From: an uncultured Alteromonadales bacterium
GTDB taxonomy: Bacteria > Pseudomonadota > Gammaproteobacteria > Pseudomonadales > Cellvibrionaceae
Direction of reading: 5' to 3'
Length of the DNA: 64,000 nucleotides
Assembly (NCBI GenBank): GCA_937864365.1
Contig: CALMJT010000041.1
Span: forward strand, 1-64,000
This document shows positions 10,172 to 19,154 of the stretch, piece by piece. The notes under the pieces are model-generated. The model ran no database searches, was not told the DNA's origin, and saw nothing but the letters and a program-made list of their open reading frames with translations. A program made the position numbers and the translations under genes. Every line of letters begins with the position of its first letter. The stretch's first letter is position 1.

Positions 10172-11389
10172 ATGAGACGCGTTGTAGTTACCGGAATGGG
10201 TATTGTTTCCTGTATTGGTAATGGCCTAGATACGGTTCTCGAATCACTGAGAAATGGACGCTCTGGTATTCGCTTTCAGCCGCAATACAAAGAAATGGGC
10301 TTTAGAAGCCATATCGCCGGAAGTATAGACTTAGACCTAAAAGAGTTGATTGATCGCAAGATTTATCGCTTTATGAGTCCGGCGTCCGGATACGCATACC
10401 TATCTATGCAACAAGCTATTGCCGACTCCGGGCTTGAAGAGTCCGACGTTTCCAATGAGCGCTCCGGCATCATCATGGGCTCCGGTGGAGCATCCACAGC
10501 CAATCTAATTGAGACGGCGGATATTCTTCGCGAGAAAGGCGTAAAACGTGTTGGGCCTTATCGTGTAACCCAAACCATGGGCAGTACCACCTCAGCTTGT
10601 CTAGCAACACCGTTTAAAATCAAAGGTGTTAACTATTCAATCTCTTCTGCTTGCGCAACCAGCGCACATTGCATTGGTAACGGCGTTGAGCAAATCCAGC
10701 TGGGTAAGCAAGACATAGTCTTCGCCGGTGGTGGTGAGGAAGAGCATTGGTCGTTAACATGCATGTTCGATGCAATGGGCGCCTTATCAACCAAGTATAA
10801 CGATACTCCCGAAAAAGCATCCCGCGCGTACGATGCCGACCGAGACGGCTTTGTCATTGCTGGTGGCGGCGGTTGTGTGGTGTTAGAAGAACTTGAGCAT
10901 GCTAAGGCTCGTGGCGCAAAAATCTACGGTGAAATCATCGGTTACGGAGCTACCTCAGATGGTTACGACATGGTCGCGCCTTCTGGAGAAGGTGCAGTAC
11001 GATGTATGAAGCAAGCCATGTCTACCGTTAATAGCAAAATTGATTACATCAATTCACACGGTACATCGACACCTGCGGGAGATATCCAAGAGCTTGGCGC
11101 CGTTAAGCAAGCCTTCGCTGGCGCTGTTCCTCCAGTTAGCTCTACAAAATCTCTAACCGGTCATTCCTTAGGCGCTACAAGTGTTCAGGAAGCTATTTAC
11201 TGCATGCTTATGATGAAACATAGATTCATTGTTGCCTCTGCAAACATAGACCAGTTGGATGCCGGCGCAGATGGAGCCAACATTGTACAAACACGTATTG
11301 ATGATGTTGATCTCAATACCGTGATGTCTAACAGCTTCGGTTTTGGTGGCACTAACGCAACCTTAATCATGAGCAAGTATCAAGACTGA
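10172..11389 (+). CDS. fabB: 3-oxoacyl-ACP synthase I
   Basis: FabB elongates cis-3-decenoyl-ACP by condensation with malonyl-ACP and so commits carbon to unsaturated fatty acids. The 405-residue protein starts [16 protein letters not shown]. The catalytic triad is visible: Cys161 in [12 protein letters not shown], His296 in [11 protein letters not shown] and His331 in [11 protein letters not shown]. The C-terminus carries [12 protein letters not shown]. An in-frame ATG at 10148 would add eight residues. The ATG at 10172 fits the family, and AGGTGGGG precedes it by six bases, so that start is chosen. It forms the fabAB unit with the gene upstream. Confidence 0.97.
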   Translation: MRRVVVTGMGIVSCIGNGLDTVLESLRNGRSGIRFQPQYKEMGFRSHIAGSIDLDLKELIDRKIYRFMSPASGYAYLSMQQAIADSGLEESDVSNERSGIIMGSGGASTANLIETADILREKGVKRVGPYRVTQTMGSTTSACLATPFKIKGVNYSISSACATSAHCIGNGVEQIQLGKQDIVFAGGGEEEHWSLTCMFDAMGALSTKYNDTPEKASRAYDADRDGFVIAGGGGCVVLEELEHAKARGAKIYGEIIGYGATSDGYDMVAPSGEGAVRCMKQAMSTVNSKIDYINSHGTSTPAGDIQELGAVKQAFAGAVPPVSSTKSLTGHSLGATSVQEAIYCMLMMKHRFIVASANIDQLDAGADGANIVQTRIDDVDLNTVMSNSFGFGGTNATLIMSKYQD

Positions 11390-11723
11390 TCGACCCAGTA
11401 ACATGCTCTCGACTGCGCAAAGCTTAGAGAGCATGATCCATTATCACCACCGCTAAACTCCCACTAAGTCCAACAATCGCCTCTCACCCGTAAACAACCT
11501 AGAACCTAATACCAATCTCGCTTATTAACAGCTAGTAACAAACTTATCATTGCAAGTTCCCAATACCTCTCTCGATTTCACTGACTAACTCCGTCAAGTG
11601 GCATGGTTTCTCGATCAGCTACTGTTCAGCCAATTTCTGTAAACTGAAATCTGCTTAATGCGATAACGCAGCTCCATAAATTACGTTGACTTGAACTAAT
11701 AATGAAAATGAGGGGATTTAGTT
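11390..11723. other. Intergenic region after fabB with a hairpin
   Basis: CATGCTCTC (11402-11410) pairs with GAGAGCATG (11427-11435) across 16 bases. It may end fabAB transcription, although no T-run follows. The rest of the 334-bp gap shows nothing I can name beyond the GAGGGG ribosome binding site of the next gene. Confidence 0.5.
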
Positions 11724-12665
11724 ATGCGACAGCTTAACAAAGCAACCCAAGAAAATGATAAAAACGCGCGCACTCATGTAAGAGGCGAGAACAAAAGATG
11801 GGGTAGGCTCAGCTCATCGGTAGCTGCTTTATTAATGGCTTTTACCCTGAGCCATTCTGCTCACGCTGAACTTAACCAAATCAAAAAAGAACATAGTTCA
11901 AAAAATTACCATGCCCAAGAGCATTCTGGGCACAAGTCTAACTATGAAAATCTAAAGAAAACTTACTCCAGTAAGCCGCAAAATCATAACAGTAATTGGA
12001 GTCACAACAGAGATAATCGCCAAACCAGTTACAATCGGAACAACAACTATTCCAATAACAATTATTCTCATAACAACAATTACTCTCACGGCGATAACAA
12101 CAACTATCATCGAAATTACACAAACAACTACAACTACCGTAATCATCACACCAACGCTCATCACCGTTACGGACACGAAGTAAGATATTTGCCACGTGGA
12201 TACAAGCGATTACGCTACAGTAGCTATCCACTGTATTACCACGGCGGCAACTACTACAGACCCAGTTCATACGGTTATGTTGTTGTCAGAGCGCCTTACG
12301 GGGTTCACGTGAGTCATCTACCCTATGGTTATGCAACCTTTGCTTTTGGCGCTCTCACCTACTTTGTGGTTAACGATATTTACTACCAAAAACATGGCGA
12401 TGATTACGTGGTGGTAGAACCTCCTAAACAAACACAAGTGTCCTATAACGAAACCAGTTCAGATTACTCACGAGAATGGCTTATCTATCCGGCCGAAGGA
12501 CAGACCGAATCTGAGCTTGAAGCAGATCGATACCAATGTCATCGCTGGGCTACCGACCAATCCGACTATGACCCAAGTAACAGCAACCGTAACAGAGGAA
12601 GTCGAGAAAACTATTATCGCGCACAGGCTGCGTGCTTAGAGGGCAGAGGTTATGTTGTTAAATAA
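11724..12665 (+). CDS. Exported DUF6515-like protein with Asn/Tyr/His-rich linker
   Basis: The function of this 313-residue protein is unknown. A long basic N-region is followed by a hydrophobic segment (SSVAALLMAFTLSHSAHA) and a likely signal cleavage after residue 48. Residues about 80-175 are extremely rich in Asn, Tyr and His, a low-complexity linker. Residues about 180-260 resemble the DUF6515 family (LPRGYKRLRY, YYHGGNYYRP, GYATFAFGALTYFVVNDIYY). The last 60 residues form a module with YPAEGQTESELEADRYQCHRWA and a second Cys in AACLEGRGYVV. The next gene starts inside its last codons, so the two are translationally coupled. Both encode the same end module. Confidence 0.75.
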   Translation: MRQLNKATQENDKNARTHVRGENKRWGRLSSSVAALLMAFTLSHSAHAELNQIKKEHSSKNYHAQEHSGHKSNYENLKKTYSSKPQNHNSNWSHNRDNRQTSYNRNNNYSNNNYSHNNNYSHGDNNNYHRNYTNNYNYRNHHTNAHHRYGHEVRYLPRGYKRLRYSSYPLYYHGGNYYRPSSYGYVVVRAPYGVHVSHLPYGYATFAFGALTYFVVNDIYYQKHGDDYVVVEPPKQTQVSYNETSSDYSREWLIYPAEGQTESELEADRYQCHRWATDQSDYDPSNSNRNRGSRENYYRAQAACLEGRGYVVK

Positions 12666-13215
12666 ATTACTAGTAAACAGCGCGAAGATTACAGGTATCT
12701 CGTTACTTGCTTTAGTTTCTGTTATCTCACACGCATCAGATCCGGATATTTTTACCTATCCAGCAGCAGGCCAAAGCCAAGAGCAGACGCAGAGAGATCG
12801 CTATGAATGCTATCGCTGGGCGGTTTCAGCGACAGGAGTAGATCCGTCAACTCTGCAGGAGCCAGCTGCCAACTATTCAACCAGAGTGGTAGCTAACCAA
12901 AATCGCGGCGATACAGCTAGAGGCACAATAATTGGGACTATCGCAGGAGCCGTTATCGGTTCAACCATAAAATCTGGCGGCGGATATCATCGCGGTGAAC
13001 ACAGAAATACTGCCGCAGGAGCAGTTGTGGGGGCAACGGTAGGAGCGATAATCGGCTCTCAAAATGAACAGTCGGGATATCGTAAGGCTCAGGAACAAGC
13101 TACCGTGCTCTCAGAAAAACAACAAAGGGAACAACAAGCCTATGAGCAAGGTATCAACGACTATATTCGTGCGTTCTCAGCCTGTATGACTGGAAGACAT
13201 TACAGTGTTAGGTAA
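12652..13215 (+). CDS. Exported glycine-zipper protein sharing the Cys/Trp module of its neighbour
   Basis: A 187-residue protein with a hydrophobic N-terminal signal (ITGISLLALVSVISHAS, likely cleavage near residue 29). It then has YPAAGQSQEQTQRDRYECYRWA at residues 36-57, a glycine-zipper stretch at about 92-132 (GTIIGTIAGAVIGS and AAGAVVGATVGAIIGS), and a final ACMTGRHYSVR. Glycine zippers of this type usually insert in or oligomerise at the outer membrane. The flanking Cys/Trp module is split around the zipper and closely resembles the C-terminus of the preceding gene. The genes overlap by 14 bp, which implies coupled expression and perhaps a shared complex. The specific role is not known. 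Confidence 0.75.
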   Translation: MLLNKLLVNSAKITGISLLALVSVISHASDPDIFTYPAAGQSQEQTQRDRYECYRWAVSATGVDPSTLQEPAANYSTRVVANQNRGDTARGTIIGTIAGAVIGSTIKSGGGYHRGEHRNTAAGAVVGATVGAIIGSQNEQSGYRKAQEQATVLSEKQQREQQAYEQGINDYIRAFSACMTGRHYSVR

Positions 13216-13226
13216 ATAATGTGGGG

Positions 13227-14102
13227 CTATTGATCGCAGGATGTCTTGTGTTGTTGGTAATGATTAACCCACAAACCCAATTCTGTCGATAAACTTTGGC
13301 GCCACATTTTAGGCTGGATGCCAAAGTTATCCATTAGACGCTTATAACCCAATGCAGCACTCACAGGCTCGGAATCCATCTCTACAACATTGGCTGTGAT
13401 GGTTCCGAGATCAAAACTAGACTGCAATTCGGACAAAACCTCACGGGCAAATTCCCCTTCGGTACAGGCGTCACTGGAACTGTAGTGAAAAGTACCCCAG
13501 TTTTCCGACCCACAACTGATCTGCTTAACCAATGCCAAAATAATACGAGCGACATCGTGGTGACCAACCGGTGAGCCTCTGCGCTCAGAAAAGATTGCAG
13601 CGTCATCGCCTGCAACAAACTTACTCGCAATCTCCGTCAGAAGATTAGTGCCACTGGCGCCAAGCACCCAACCCAGCCGTAAAATAAGATGCTTATCCAG
13701 AGCCTCGACGATCTTTTCAGAATTTAAATACACTTCGCCAATGTTATCTCTAGCGACTGGTTCGTCCGACTCGATAAAACCGGATTTTTTACCGCTGAAT
13801 ACTCGGTAATTCGACAACTGAATTAATGGTGAACCTATGTTCCGGCAACCATCGACAAGACACTGAGCAACTGCCAGATGATTTTCTAAATTCAAAGAAT
13901 TTCCATTGTCACTCCAACCAAAATTGTTAATCACTAAGTTTGGAGCGTTTTTGGCAAGATAGGCCAACGTAAAATCGGGCTCGTGCCAACGTCCGGAGTC
14001 ATCGGAGAGAATTGTTACGTCAAAGGAGCTTTCAAGCAGCTCTTTAACAATAACCGCACCAAGAGCACATTGAGTGTCGGTGATCAAGACGGAATAAAAC
14101 AA
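13227..14102 (-). CDS. Degenerate RmlD-like sugar nucleotide-binding protein
   Basis: The 291-residue protein has the overall plan of an NAD(P)-dependent short-chain reductase of the dTDP-4-dehydrorhamnose reductase type. SVLITDTQCALGAVIVKELL occupies the nucleotide-binding loop, then come LVINNFGW and PLIQLSNYRVFSG, then LRLGWVLGASGTNLLT. The usual GxxGxxG is not intact, and the catalytic YxxxK is replaced by YLNSE with Lys one place late. It may bind without reducing, or have a changed activity. The start is TTG at 14102 with AAGGG seven bases upstream; no in-frame ATG exists near the N-terminus. It ends the ssb-side minus-strand run and is a diverged relative of the true rmlD at 24231. Confidence 0.7.
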   Translation of the reverse strand: MFYSVLITDTQCALGAVIVKELLESSFDVTILSDDSGRWHEPDFTLAYLAKNAPNLVINNFGWSDNGNSLNLENHLAVAQCLVDGCRNIGSPLIQLSNYRVFSGKKSGFIESDEPVARDNIGEVYLNSEKIVEALDKHLILRLGWVLGASGTNLLTEIASKFVAGDDAAIFSERRGSPVGHHDVARIILALVKQISCGSENWGTFHYSSSDACTEGEFAREVLSELQSSFDLGTITANVVEMDSEPVSAALGYKRLMDNFGIQPKMWRQSLSTELGLWVNHYQQHKTSCDQ

Positions 14103-14134
14103 AGACGAGCCCTTACTCTGAATAAAATCTTCAA

Positions 14135-14671
14135 TTAAAACGGGATATCATCGTCGAAGGAATCGAAACTCGGCGGTTGCTGAGGTTGCTGCGGCGTTGA
14201 AGGAGCAGGCTTCTGAGCACTGGAGTTGTTAGGGCGACTGTTGTAGTTTCCACCTGATTGGCCGCCACCGTATCCGTCCATATCGGACTCATAAGCCGGA
14301 GCCTGATTTCGTTGATTTTGCATAGCCGCTTCGGTACGACCGCCTAACATTTGCATCTCCGACGCAACTATTTCGGTGGTGTATCGATCTTGGCCACCTT
14401 GATCTTGCCACTTGCGGGTGCGCAGAGATCCTTCAACATAAACTTGCGACCCTTTACGTAGGTATTCGCCAGCAATTTCGGCCAATCGGTTGAAAAAAAC
14501 CACCCGATGCCACTCGGTTCGTTCTTGGGGCTGTCCAGTTTGCTTGTCTTTCCAAGTTTCACTGGTGGCAATACTGATATTCGTCACGGCCCCACCACTT
14601 GGCATATAACGAGTTTCTGGATCTTGACCACAATTGCCGACAAGAATCACTTTGTTTATGCCGCGAGCCAT
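14135..14671 (-). CDS. ssb: Single-stranded DNA-binding protein
   Basis: SSB coats single-stranded DNA during replication, repair and recombination. The 178-residue protein begins [22 protein letters not shown], the N-terminal OB fold. A Gly/Gln/Asn/Pro-rich linker follows (from about residue 115), and the acidic tip [11 protein letters not shown] recruits partner proteins. A longer frame to 14716 exists, but the family N-terminus and an AGGAG six bases before 14671 fix the start. It lies downstream of the MFS gene, as in Pseudomonas-type genomes where uvrA, an MFS gene and ssb cluster. Confidence 0.97.
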   Translation of the reverse strand: MARGINKVILVGNCGQDPETRYMPSGGAVTNISIATSETWKDKQTGQPQERTEWHRVVFFNRLAEIAGEYLRKGSQVYVEGSLRTRKWQDQGGQDRYTTEIVASEMQMLGGRTEAAMQNQRNQAPAYESDMDGYGGGQSGGNYNSRPNNSSAQKPAPSTPQQPQQPPSFDSFDDDIPF

Positions 14672-14751
14672 GTAAATCTCCTGAAAATTTTTAATTTCAA
14701 CAATCACCACGACCAATTTCGTGGAAAAATAATAGTAACAAGAATAACACG

Positions 14752-16113
14752 TTACCGAATAGAAAGACCTAAACCAAGACCATCAATACTGTCTTGCTTA
14801 AATTTAGATTGATCAACCCTCATCAATATCTCTTGGCTATTTTCTTTAAAAGAAACTTCACAAACACCAGTCAATTGACGAAGTTTTGGTTCCAGCTCAC
14901 TAAAACAATGTTCATCAGCCGATAACACCAGTTCACGCAGCGGAAGCGGGACTTTCATAGATAGCGACAGAGAAAACCAGATCAATATCATTACAGCAGC
15001 AAACTCAAATACAGCTGCCGATCCGTAATTCTGCACTAGGAATCCGCCAACAACCCCACCACAAAACGCGCCCAAAAACTGGAAGGTCGAGAAAACTCCC
15101 GATGCTGTGCCTTTCGAACCAGCAGGTGCCTGTTTGCTCATCAAACTGGGAAGTGTCGCTTCCAATAGGTTAAATCCCCAGAAAAACACAAACAAAGCAA
15201 TTACCCATAACGCTGTATTGTGAATCAATTGTGAAAAGACAATCTGAGCCAGAAAAACAAAGGATATCGCCAACATAAATACCGGTTTCATTTTTTGCCT
15301 TTTCTCAGCAATGATGACCAACGGCACCATAGCAATAAAAGAAACCAACATAACGGGCAAATAAATCATCCAGTGACTATCAACGGCCAAGGCAAGTTCA
15401 TCGCGTAAAAAAGTCGGAATAACCACAAACATCGATGTCATTGCCATATGCAGAACAAACACCCCCACATCCAAACGCAACAGTTGACCGTGTCGTACGA
15501 TACTTGAGATCTGATGAAACACAGGCTGTGACTTGTTTATTAAACTTTTTGGTGGGTTAGGAACGACACCTAGAGTTATCCAAACGCCGGGAATAATTAA
15601 CGCAGCAGATACCCAGAAAATTCCCGAAAGCCCCCAAGCAGAGGCGATCAAAGGACCAATCACTAGAGAAATAGCAAATGCAACACCAATAGAAACGCCC
15701 AACGAAGCCATTGCTTTGGTGCGATTTTTTTCACTGGTGAGATCGGTTAACAAGGCCATAATAGCAGCCGCTATTGCCCCAGCCCCTTGCAAGCCACGAC
15801 CTAAAATAAGCATCCAAATAGAATTTGCTTCTGCGGCAATGACACTGCCTACTCCAAAAATGACTAAGCCAAAAATAATAACGGGCTTTCTGCCGATATG
15901 ATCGGACAACAGTCCCAGAGGAATTTGCAGCAACGCTTGGGTCAGGCCATAAACACCAATAGCGATACCAATTAAGGCAGGTGTCGCTTGTGGATATTCT
16001 TGCCCTAAAACCGAGAGAACAGGCAAGACCATAAAAAGCCCCAACATCCTAAAGATGTATAGAGCTGCCAGAGCAGCAACGGTCTTTCGCTCGAGAGGTT
16101 GTGAATCGGCCAC
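14752..16113 (-). CDS. MFS transporter, YajR-like, with C-terminal soluble domain
   Basis: An inner-membrane major facilitator protein of 453 residues with about twelve membrane segments. The loop 2-3 motif is [17 protein letters not shown]. After the last segment comes a soluble tail of about 70 residues ([17 protein letters not shown] and onward), which in length and position resembles the ferredoxin-like YAM domain of E. coli YajR. The substrate is unknown and proton-driven efflux is only inferred. It starts at GTG 16113 with AGGAAG eight bases upstream. It lies between ugd and ssb on the same strand. An MFS gene between uvrA and ssb is a conserved arrangement in relatives. Confidence 0.85.
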   Translation of the reverse strand: MADSQPLERKTVAALAALYIFRMLGLFMVLPVLSVLGQEYPQATPALIGIAIGVYGLTQALLQIPLGLLSDHIGRKPVIIFGLVIFGVGSVIAAEANSIWMLILGRGLQGAGAIAAAIMALLTDLTSEKNRTKAMASLGVSIGVAFAISLVIGPLIASAWGLSGIFWVSAALIIPGVWITLGVVPNPPKSLINKSQPVFHQISSIVRHGQLLRLDVGVFVLHMAMTSMFVVIPTFLRDELALAVDSHWMIYLPVMLVSFIAMVPLVIIAEKRQKMKPVFMLAISFVFLAQIVFSQLIHNTALWVIALFVFFWGFNLLEATLPSLMSKQAPAGSKGTASGVFSTFQFLGAFCGGVVGGFLVQNYGSAAVFEFAAVMILIWFSLSLSMKVPLPLRELVLSADEHCFSELEPKLRQLTGVCEVSFKENSQEILMRVDQSKFKQDSIDGLGLGLSIR

Positions 16114-16295
16114 GCTACTTTCTTCCTAAAACTTTGCGGGCAACTATTTTAATGCCATGCTCATTGTCTGACCAGCTGAAGGGAAATTCAATTTAGTCGC
16201 ATCTGGCACACCAAATGACACTCAAATTAAAAAAACGTACTGCCATGCGCTCAGAGGCTTAACCGAAATTAGGTCTCCGAGTGCGCATTCACCCA

Positions 16296-17621
16296 TCAGT
16301 TAGATCGTCCAATACCTATGTATTTAATGCCAATTTGAGACAGCCGAGACGGGCTGTACATATTTCGACCATCAACGATTAACGGGGTTTTTAAGCTAGA
16401 TTTAATGAGCTCAAAATCAGGCGCCCAAAACGCTTTCCACTCCGTACAAATCAAGAGCGCATCGGCTGCCAACAAACAGGATTCTTTGGTTCCCATCAGC
16501 TGAAGATCTTCTCGCTGCCCATAAATACGCTGCGCTTCGTGCATGGCTTCGGGGTCAAAAGCCTTAACCGAGGCACCACTGGCCCACAGAGACTCCAACA
16601 ATACCCGAGAAGATGCTTCTCGCATGTCATCAGTGTTGGGTTTAAAAGCTAATCCCCAAACGGCGAAAGTCTTACCTTTCAGATCGCCTGAAAAATAGGC
16701 CGTCAATTTTTCAAACAATCTAGATTTCTGCCGGTGATTAACGGCTTCAACAGACTCTAGTAATTGTGCGTGATAACCAACCGACCTGGCTGTGGAAACT
16801 AGAGCTTTAACATCTTTTGGAAAGCAAGAGCCACCGTAACCACAACCGGGATAAATAAACTGGTAACCAATGCGCGGGTCCGACCCGATTCCCTGTCTCA
16901 CTCGTTCAATATCAGCACCCACGTATTCCGCAATATTAGCCACTTCATTTATAAAACTAATTTTGGTTGCCAACATGGCGTTAGCCGCATACTTTGTAAG
17001 CTCAGCCGAGCGAACATCCATAAACATGAGTCTGTCGTGATTGCGATTAAACGGCGCATACAACTCCTCCATTGAAGCCCGCACACGCTCGGAATCCGTA
17101 CCAACAATAATTCGATCAGGCTTCATGAAGTCCGATACTGCGGCTCCCTCTTTCAAAAACTCTGGGTTAGAAGCGATGTGGTAAGCAATATCAACATTGC
17201 GAGCAGCTAAAACTTCAGCAACTTTTGCTCTCACTTTATCTGCGGTGCCAACAGGTACGGTAGATTTAGTGACCAAAATGACTTCGCGACTGACATATTC
17301 GGCGACTGTCTCGGCAACCTTCAGAACATACGATAAGTCTGCGGCGCCGTCTTCATCGGGCGGAGTACCAACCGCAATAAAAATGACCTGACCGTGTTTG
17401 ACGGCGTCTTCAGCGTTAGTGGTAAACGCTAAACGTCCGTGCGCAAAATTGGCTTTAACAACCGATTCCAACCCGGGCTCATAAATAGGAATTTGCCCGT
17501 TTTGCAAATTAAGAATCTTCTGTTCATCAACATCGACACAGACAACACTGTGGCCAACCTCTGCGAGACATGCACCGGTTACCAAACCGACATAACCCGT
17601 ACCAAAAACTGTTACTTTCAC
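16296..17621 (-). CDS. ugd: UDP-glucose 6-dehydrogenase
   Basis: Ugd oxidises UDP-glucose twice with NAD+ to UDP-glucuronate, a precursor of acidic exopolysaccharides. The 441-residue protein starts [20 protein letters not shown] with a Rossmann GxGxxG. It contains [35 protein letters not shown] and the catalytic cysteine in [14 protein letters not shown] at residue 266. The C-terminal UDP-binding part contains [15 protein letters not shown]. The start is GTG at 17621 with AAGGA about eleven bases upstream. It lies between the MFS gene and a divergent LuxR-type regulator, sharing a long upstream region with it. galU in this window supplies the substrate. Confidence 0.95.
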   Translation of the reverse strand: MKVTVFGTGYVGLVTGACLAEVGHSVVCVDVDEQKILNLQNGQIPIYEPGLESVVKANFAHGRLAFTTNAEDAVKHGQVIFIAVGTPPDEDGAADLSYVLKVAETVAEYVSREVILVTKSTVPVGTADKVRAKVAEVLAARNVDIAYHIASNPEFLKEGAAVSDFMKPDRIIVGTDSERVRASMEELYAPFNRNHDRLMFMDVRSAELTKYAANAMLATKISFINEVANIAEYVGADIERVRQGIGSDPRIGYQFIYPGCGYGGSCFPKDVKALVSTARSVGYHAQLLESVEAVNHRQKSRLFEKLTAYFSGDLKGKTFAVWGLAFKPNTDDMREASSRVLLESLWASGASVKAFDPEAMHEAQRIYGQREDLQLMGTKESCLLAADALLICTEWKAFWAPDFELIKSSLKTPLIVDGRNMYSPSRLSQIGIKYIGIGRSN

Positions 17622-18411
17622 TAACTTAAATTTCCTTTAATCACTCACAATGCCTAACTGAAAAGCCCTATCAAAAAGCCTCTCAAGCAATTCGATCATA
17701 TCTGTAAATTAATCAGACATTATGCTCTAAGCGTTAATTCATTCCCATGATAATTAAACAAATAAGAGTCTTCTAATGGCTCTCAAAAACCTTGTTAAAC
17801 ATAAATTACCGGAAGGAAAATCCACAAAAGATGATATTGGCGCCAACAATTACAAAACTTAAATAAAAGGCAATTAATTTTACATTCAAAATACCCAAAA
17901 CCACCTAAATGACCTTATTTGTCACCAAATTAATTTAAACAAATACTCTAATAATAATTTTCTCTCCACTGTAGTGAGAGAGACTGTAATAAGGCGGCAC
18001 TACCTTTCTGTAGTTTTAGTGATATTAAGTTGGCGTTTCGTACACTTTTAACCGATTAAAGTCGTCAAAAACGTTAATTAAAAATTATTTTGATGACAAC
18101 AACGCCAACAATCTCACAGTTCTTAACTTAATTTCACAAACTGAGCAGTTTTAACAGCTAGACCGATATAAGATCACCGGATAAGTCAAAAATTAATGGG
18201 TTAATTTACAATTGTAGAGCTTAAAAACCTCTATAAAAATGATTTAAACGCCAACTTATCCCTATTTTGCAACATAAAAAATCCAACGATACGAGCTTTT
18301 TGTTTTACCAGTTTTTGGAATCCATTGCGCACATTGTTCGTGACTCTATAGATTCAAAACAGACGCTCAAATCAGCCAACGCCAAACGAATTGAGAATAG
18401 TAAGGAAGTTC
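17622..18411. other. Long A+T-rich divergent region between ugd and the luxR-type gene
   Basis: This 790-bp stretch has no convincing gene. An ORF at 18267-18578 overlaps the regulator gene in another frame and looks spurious. It holds repeated ACGCCAAC motifs, listed separately, and a small hairpin near 17961-17980. Its length and base composition suit a heavily regulated promoter region. Confidence 0.6.
17837..18386. promoter_or_regulatory. Cluster of ACGCCAAC motifs, candidate operator sites
   Basis: The 8-mer ACGCCAAC occurs at 18102-18109 and 18248-18255 on the plus strand and at 18029-18036 on the minus strand. The minus-strand copy and the 18248 copy form a 12-bp inverted repeat (18027-18038 with 18246-18257). 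Near copies are the palindrome TTGGCGCCAA at 17837-17846 and ACGCCAAA at 18379-18386. Three exact copies in about 230 bp are far above chance. They may bind the adjacent LuxR-type protein or another regulator; this is inference. Confidence 0.5.
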
Positions 18412-19101
18412 ATGAATATCCCCGGACTACAAACGGGCCGTTATTTGGGCCACCAAACCATTTCACCTCTCGCGGTGAAAGAATCTTCCACCTCACTGCC
18501 ATTAGTTTTTGTTTCTCAACATGGCGGTTTTGCGAGCAAATTCTTACCAGACATGCTGCAAAGAGAACTCGGTTGTGACTGTTCGCAAATTGGTATGGGA
18601 ATGCCATTAAAGGAAGAAGTCGATCTTGTTGTTATTGATTGCCAAGAGACTGATTCCAAATCAATTAGTATTTGGTTGCAGAAAAACCTCCATCGCTGTC
18701 GAGCCATCGCACTCGTAAAAATGCCACACGAGACGAAATTTGAGAATCTTATTGAATGGCCGAAAGTAAACGGTATGTTTTATCTTGAAGCTACCGATGA
18801 ACAGATCTCCCGCGGTATTCGACGAGTATTGCTGGGTGATTTTTGGCTGCCTCGCCGCTTGTTATCAGCGCACTTAGAGAAATCCCGTGAGTCACACCAC
18901 GGTAAAATTGACGTCAAATTAACGCCCCGCGAAAAAGAAATTCTTCGTTTAATTAAACGCAGTGCAACCAATGCTGAGATTGGTGAAATTTTGAATCTGA
19001 GTGAGAATACTGTGAAGAGCCACCTGTATAAGGCATACAAAAAAATAGGCGTAGTAAACCGCCTAGACGCATGCAACTGGGCACGCTTAAACATCGACTA
19101 A
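18412..19101 (+). CDS. LuxR-family transcriptional regulator, VpsT/CsgD-like
   Basis: The 229-residue protein has a C-terminal LuxR-type helix-turn-helix: KLTPREKEILRLIKRSATN, then AEIGEILNLSENTVKSHLYK. The N-terminal domain resembles a degenerate receiver as in CsgD and VpsT (LPLVFVSQHGG and EVDLVVIDCQE). Before the HTH linker is DFWLPRRLL. VpsT proteins that bind cyclic di-GMP carry W-[FLM]-[TS]-R at this place; here it is W145-L-P-R148. A biofilm or exopolysaccharide regulator is the best guess, supported by ugd next door and manC, rmlCD and a WcaJ-like gene nearby. The ATG at 18412 is preceded by AAGGAAG; the TTG at 18391 is less likely. Confidence 0.8.
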   Translation: MNIPGLQTGRYLGHQTISPLAVKESSTSLPLVFVSQHGGFASKFLPDMLQRELGCDCSQIGMGMPLKEEVDLVVIDCQETDSKSISIWLQKNLHRCRAIALVKMPHETKFENLIEWPKVNGMFYLEATDEQISRGIRRVLLGDFWLPRRLLSAHLEKSRESHHGKIDVKLTPREKEILRLIKRSATNAEIGEILNLSENTVKSHLYKAYKKIGVVNRLDACNWARLNID

Positions 19102-19116
19102 TCGATGTTTAAGCGT
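19083..19116. repeat. Perfect 15-bp inverted repeat over the luxR-type stop codon
   Basis: Arms 19083-19097 and 19102-19116 are exact complements around the 4-nt loop CTAA, which contains most of the TAA stop. The left arm encodes the last residues of the regulator. No T-run follows directly. It may stabilise the mRNA end or act with the next hairpin. Confidence 0.8.
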
Positions 19117-19117
19117 C

Positions 19118-19154
19118 ATAGGGCAACACTTTGCTGGGTGCTGTCCTATTTTTT
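19118..19154 (+). terminator. Intrinsic terminator for the luxR-type gene
   Basis: A 12-bp stem (19118-19129 with 19138-19149, one G-T pair and one mismatch) is followed by six T residues to 19154. It overlaps the uvrA stop codon, so the two convergent genes share this site. Confidence 0.65.

Noticed and set aside
11938-12270. Cysteine-rich minus-strand ORF
   Set aside because: It is the reverse-strand shadow of the Asn/Tyr/His-rich linker of the DUF6515-like gene. Codons for Asn, Tyr and His read as Val, Ile, Cys and similar in reverse frames.
18267-18578. Plus-strand ORF of 103 codons overlapping the LuxR-type gene
   Set aside because: It runs out of frame into the regulator gene and lacks a ribosome binding site. 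The regulator frame has clear HTH homology.
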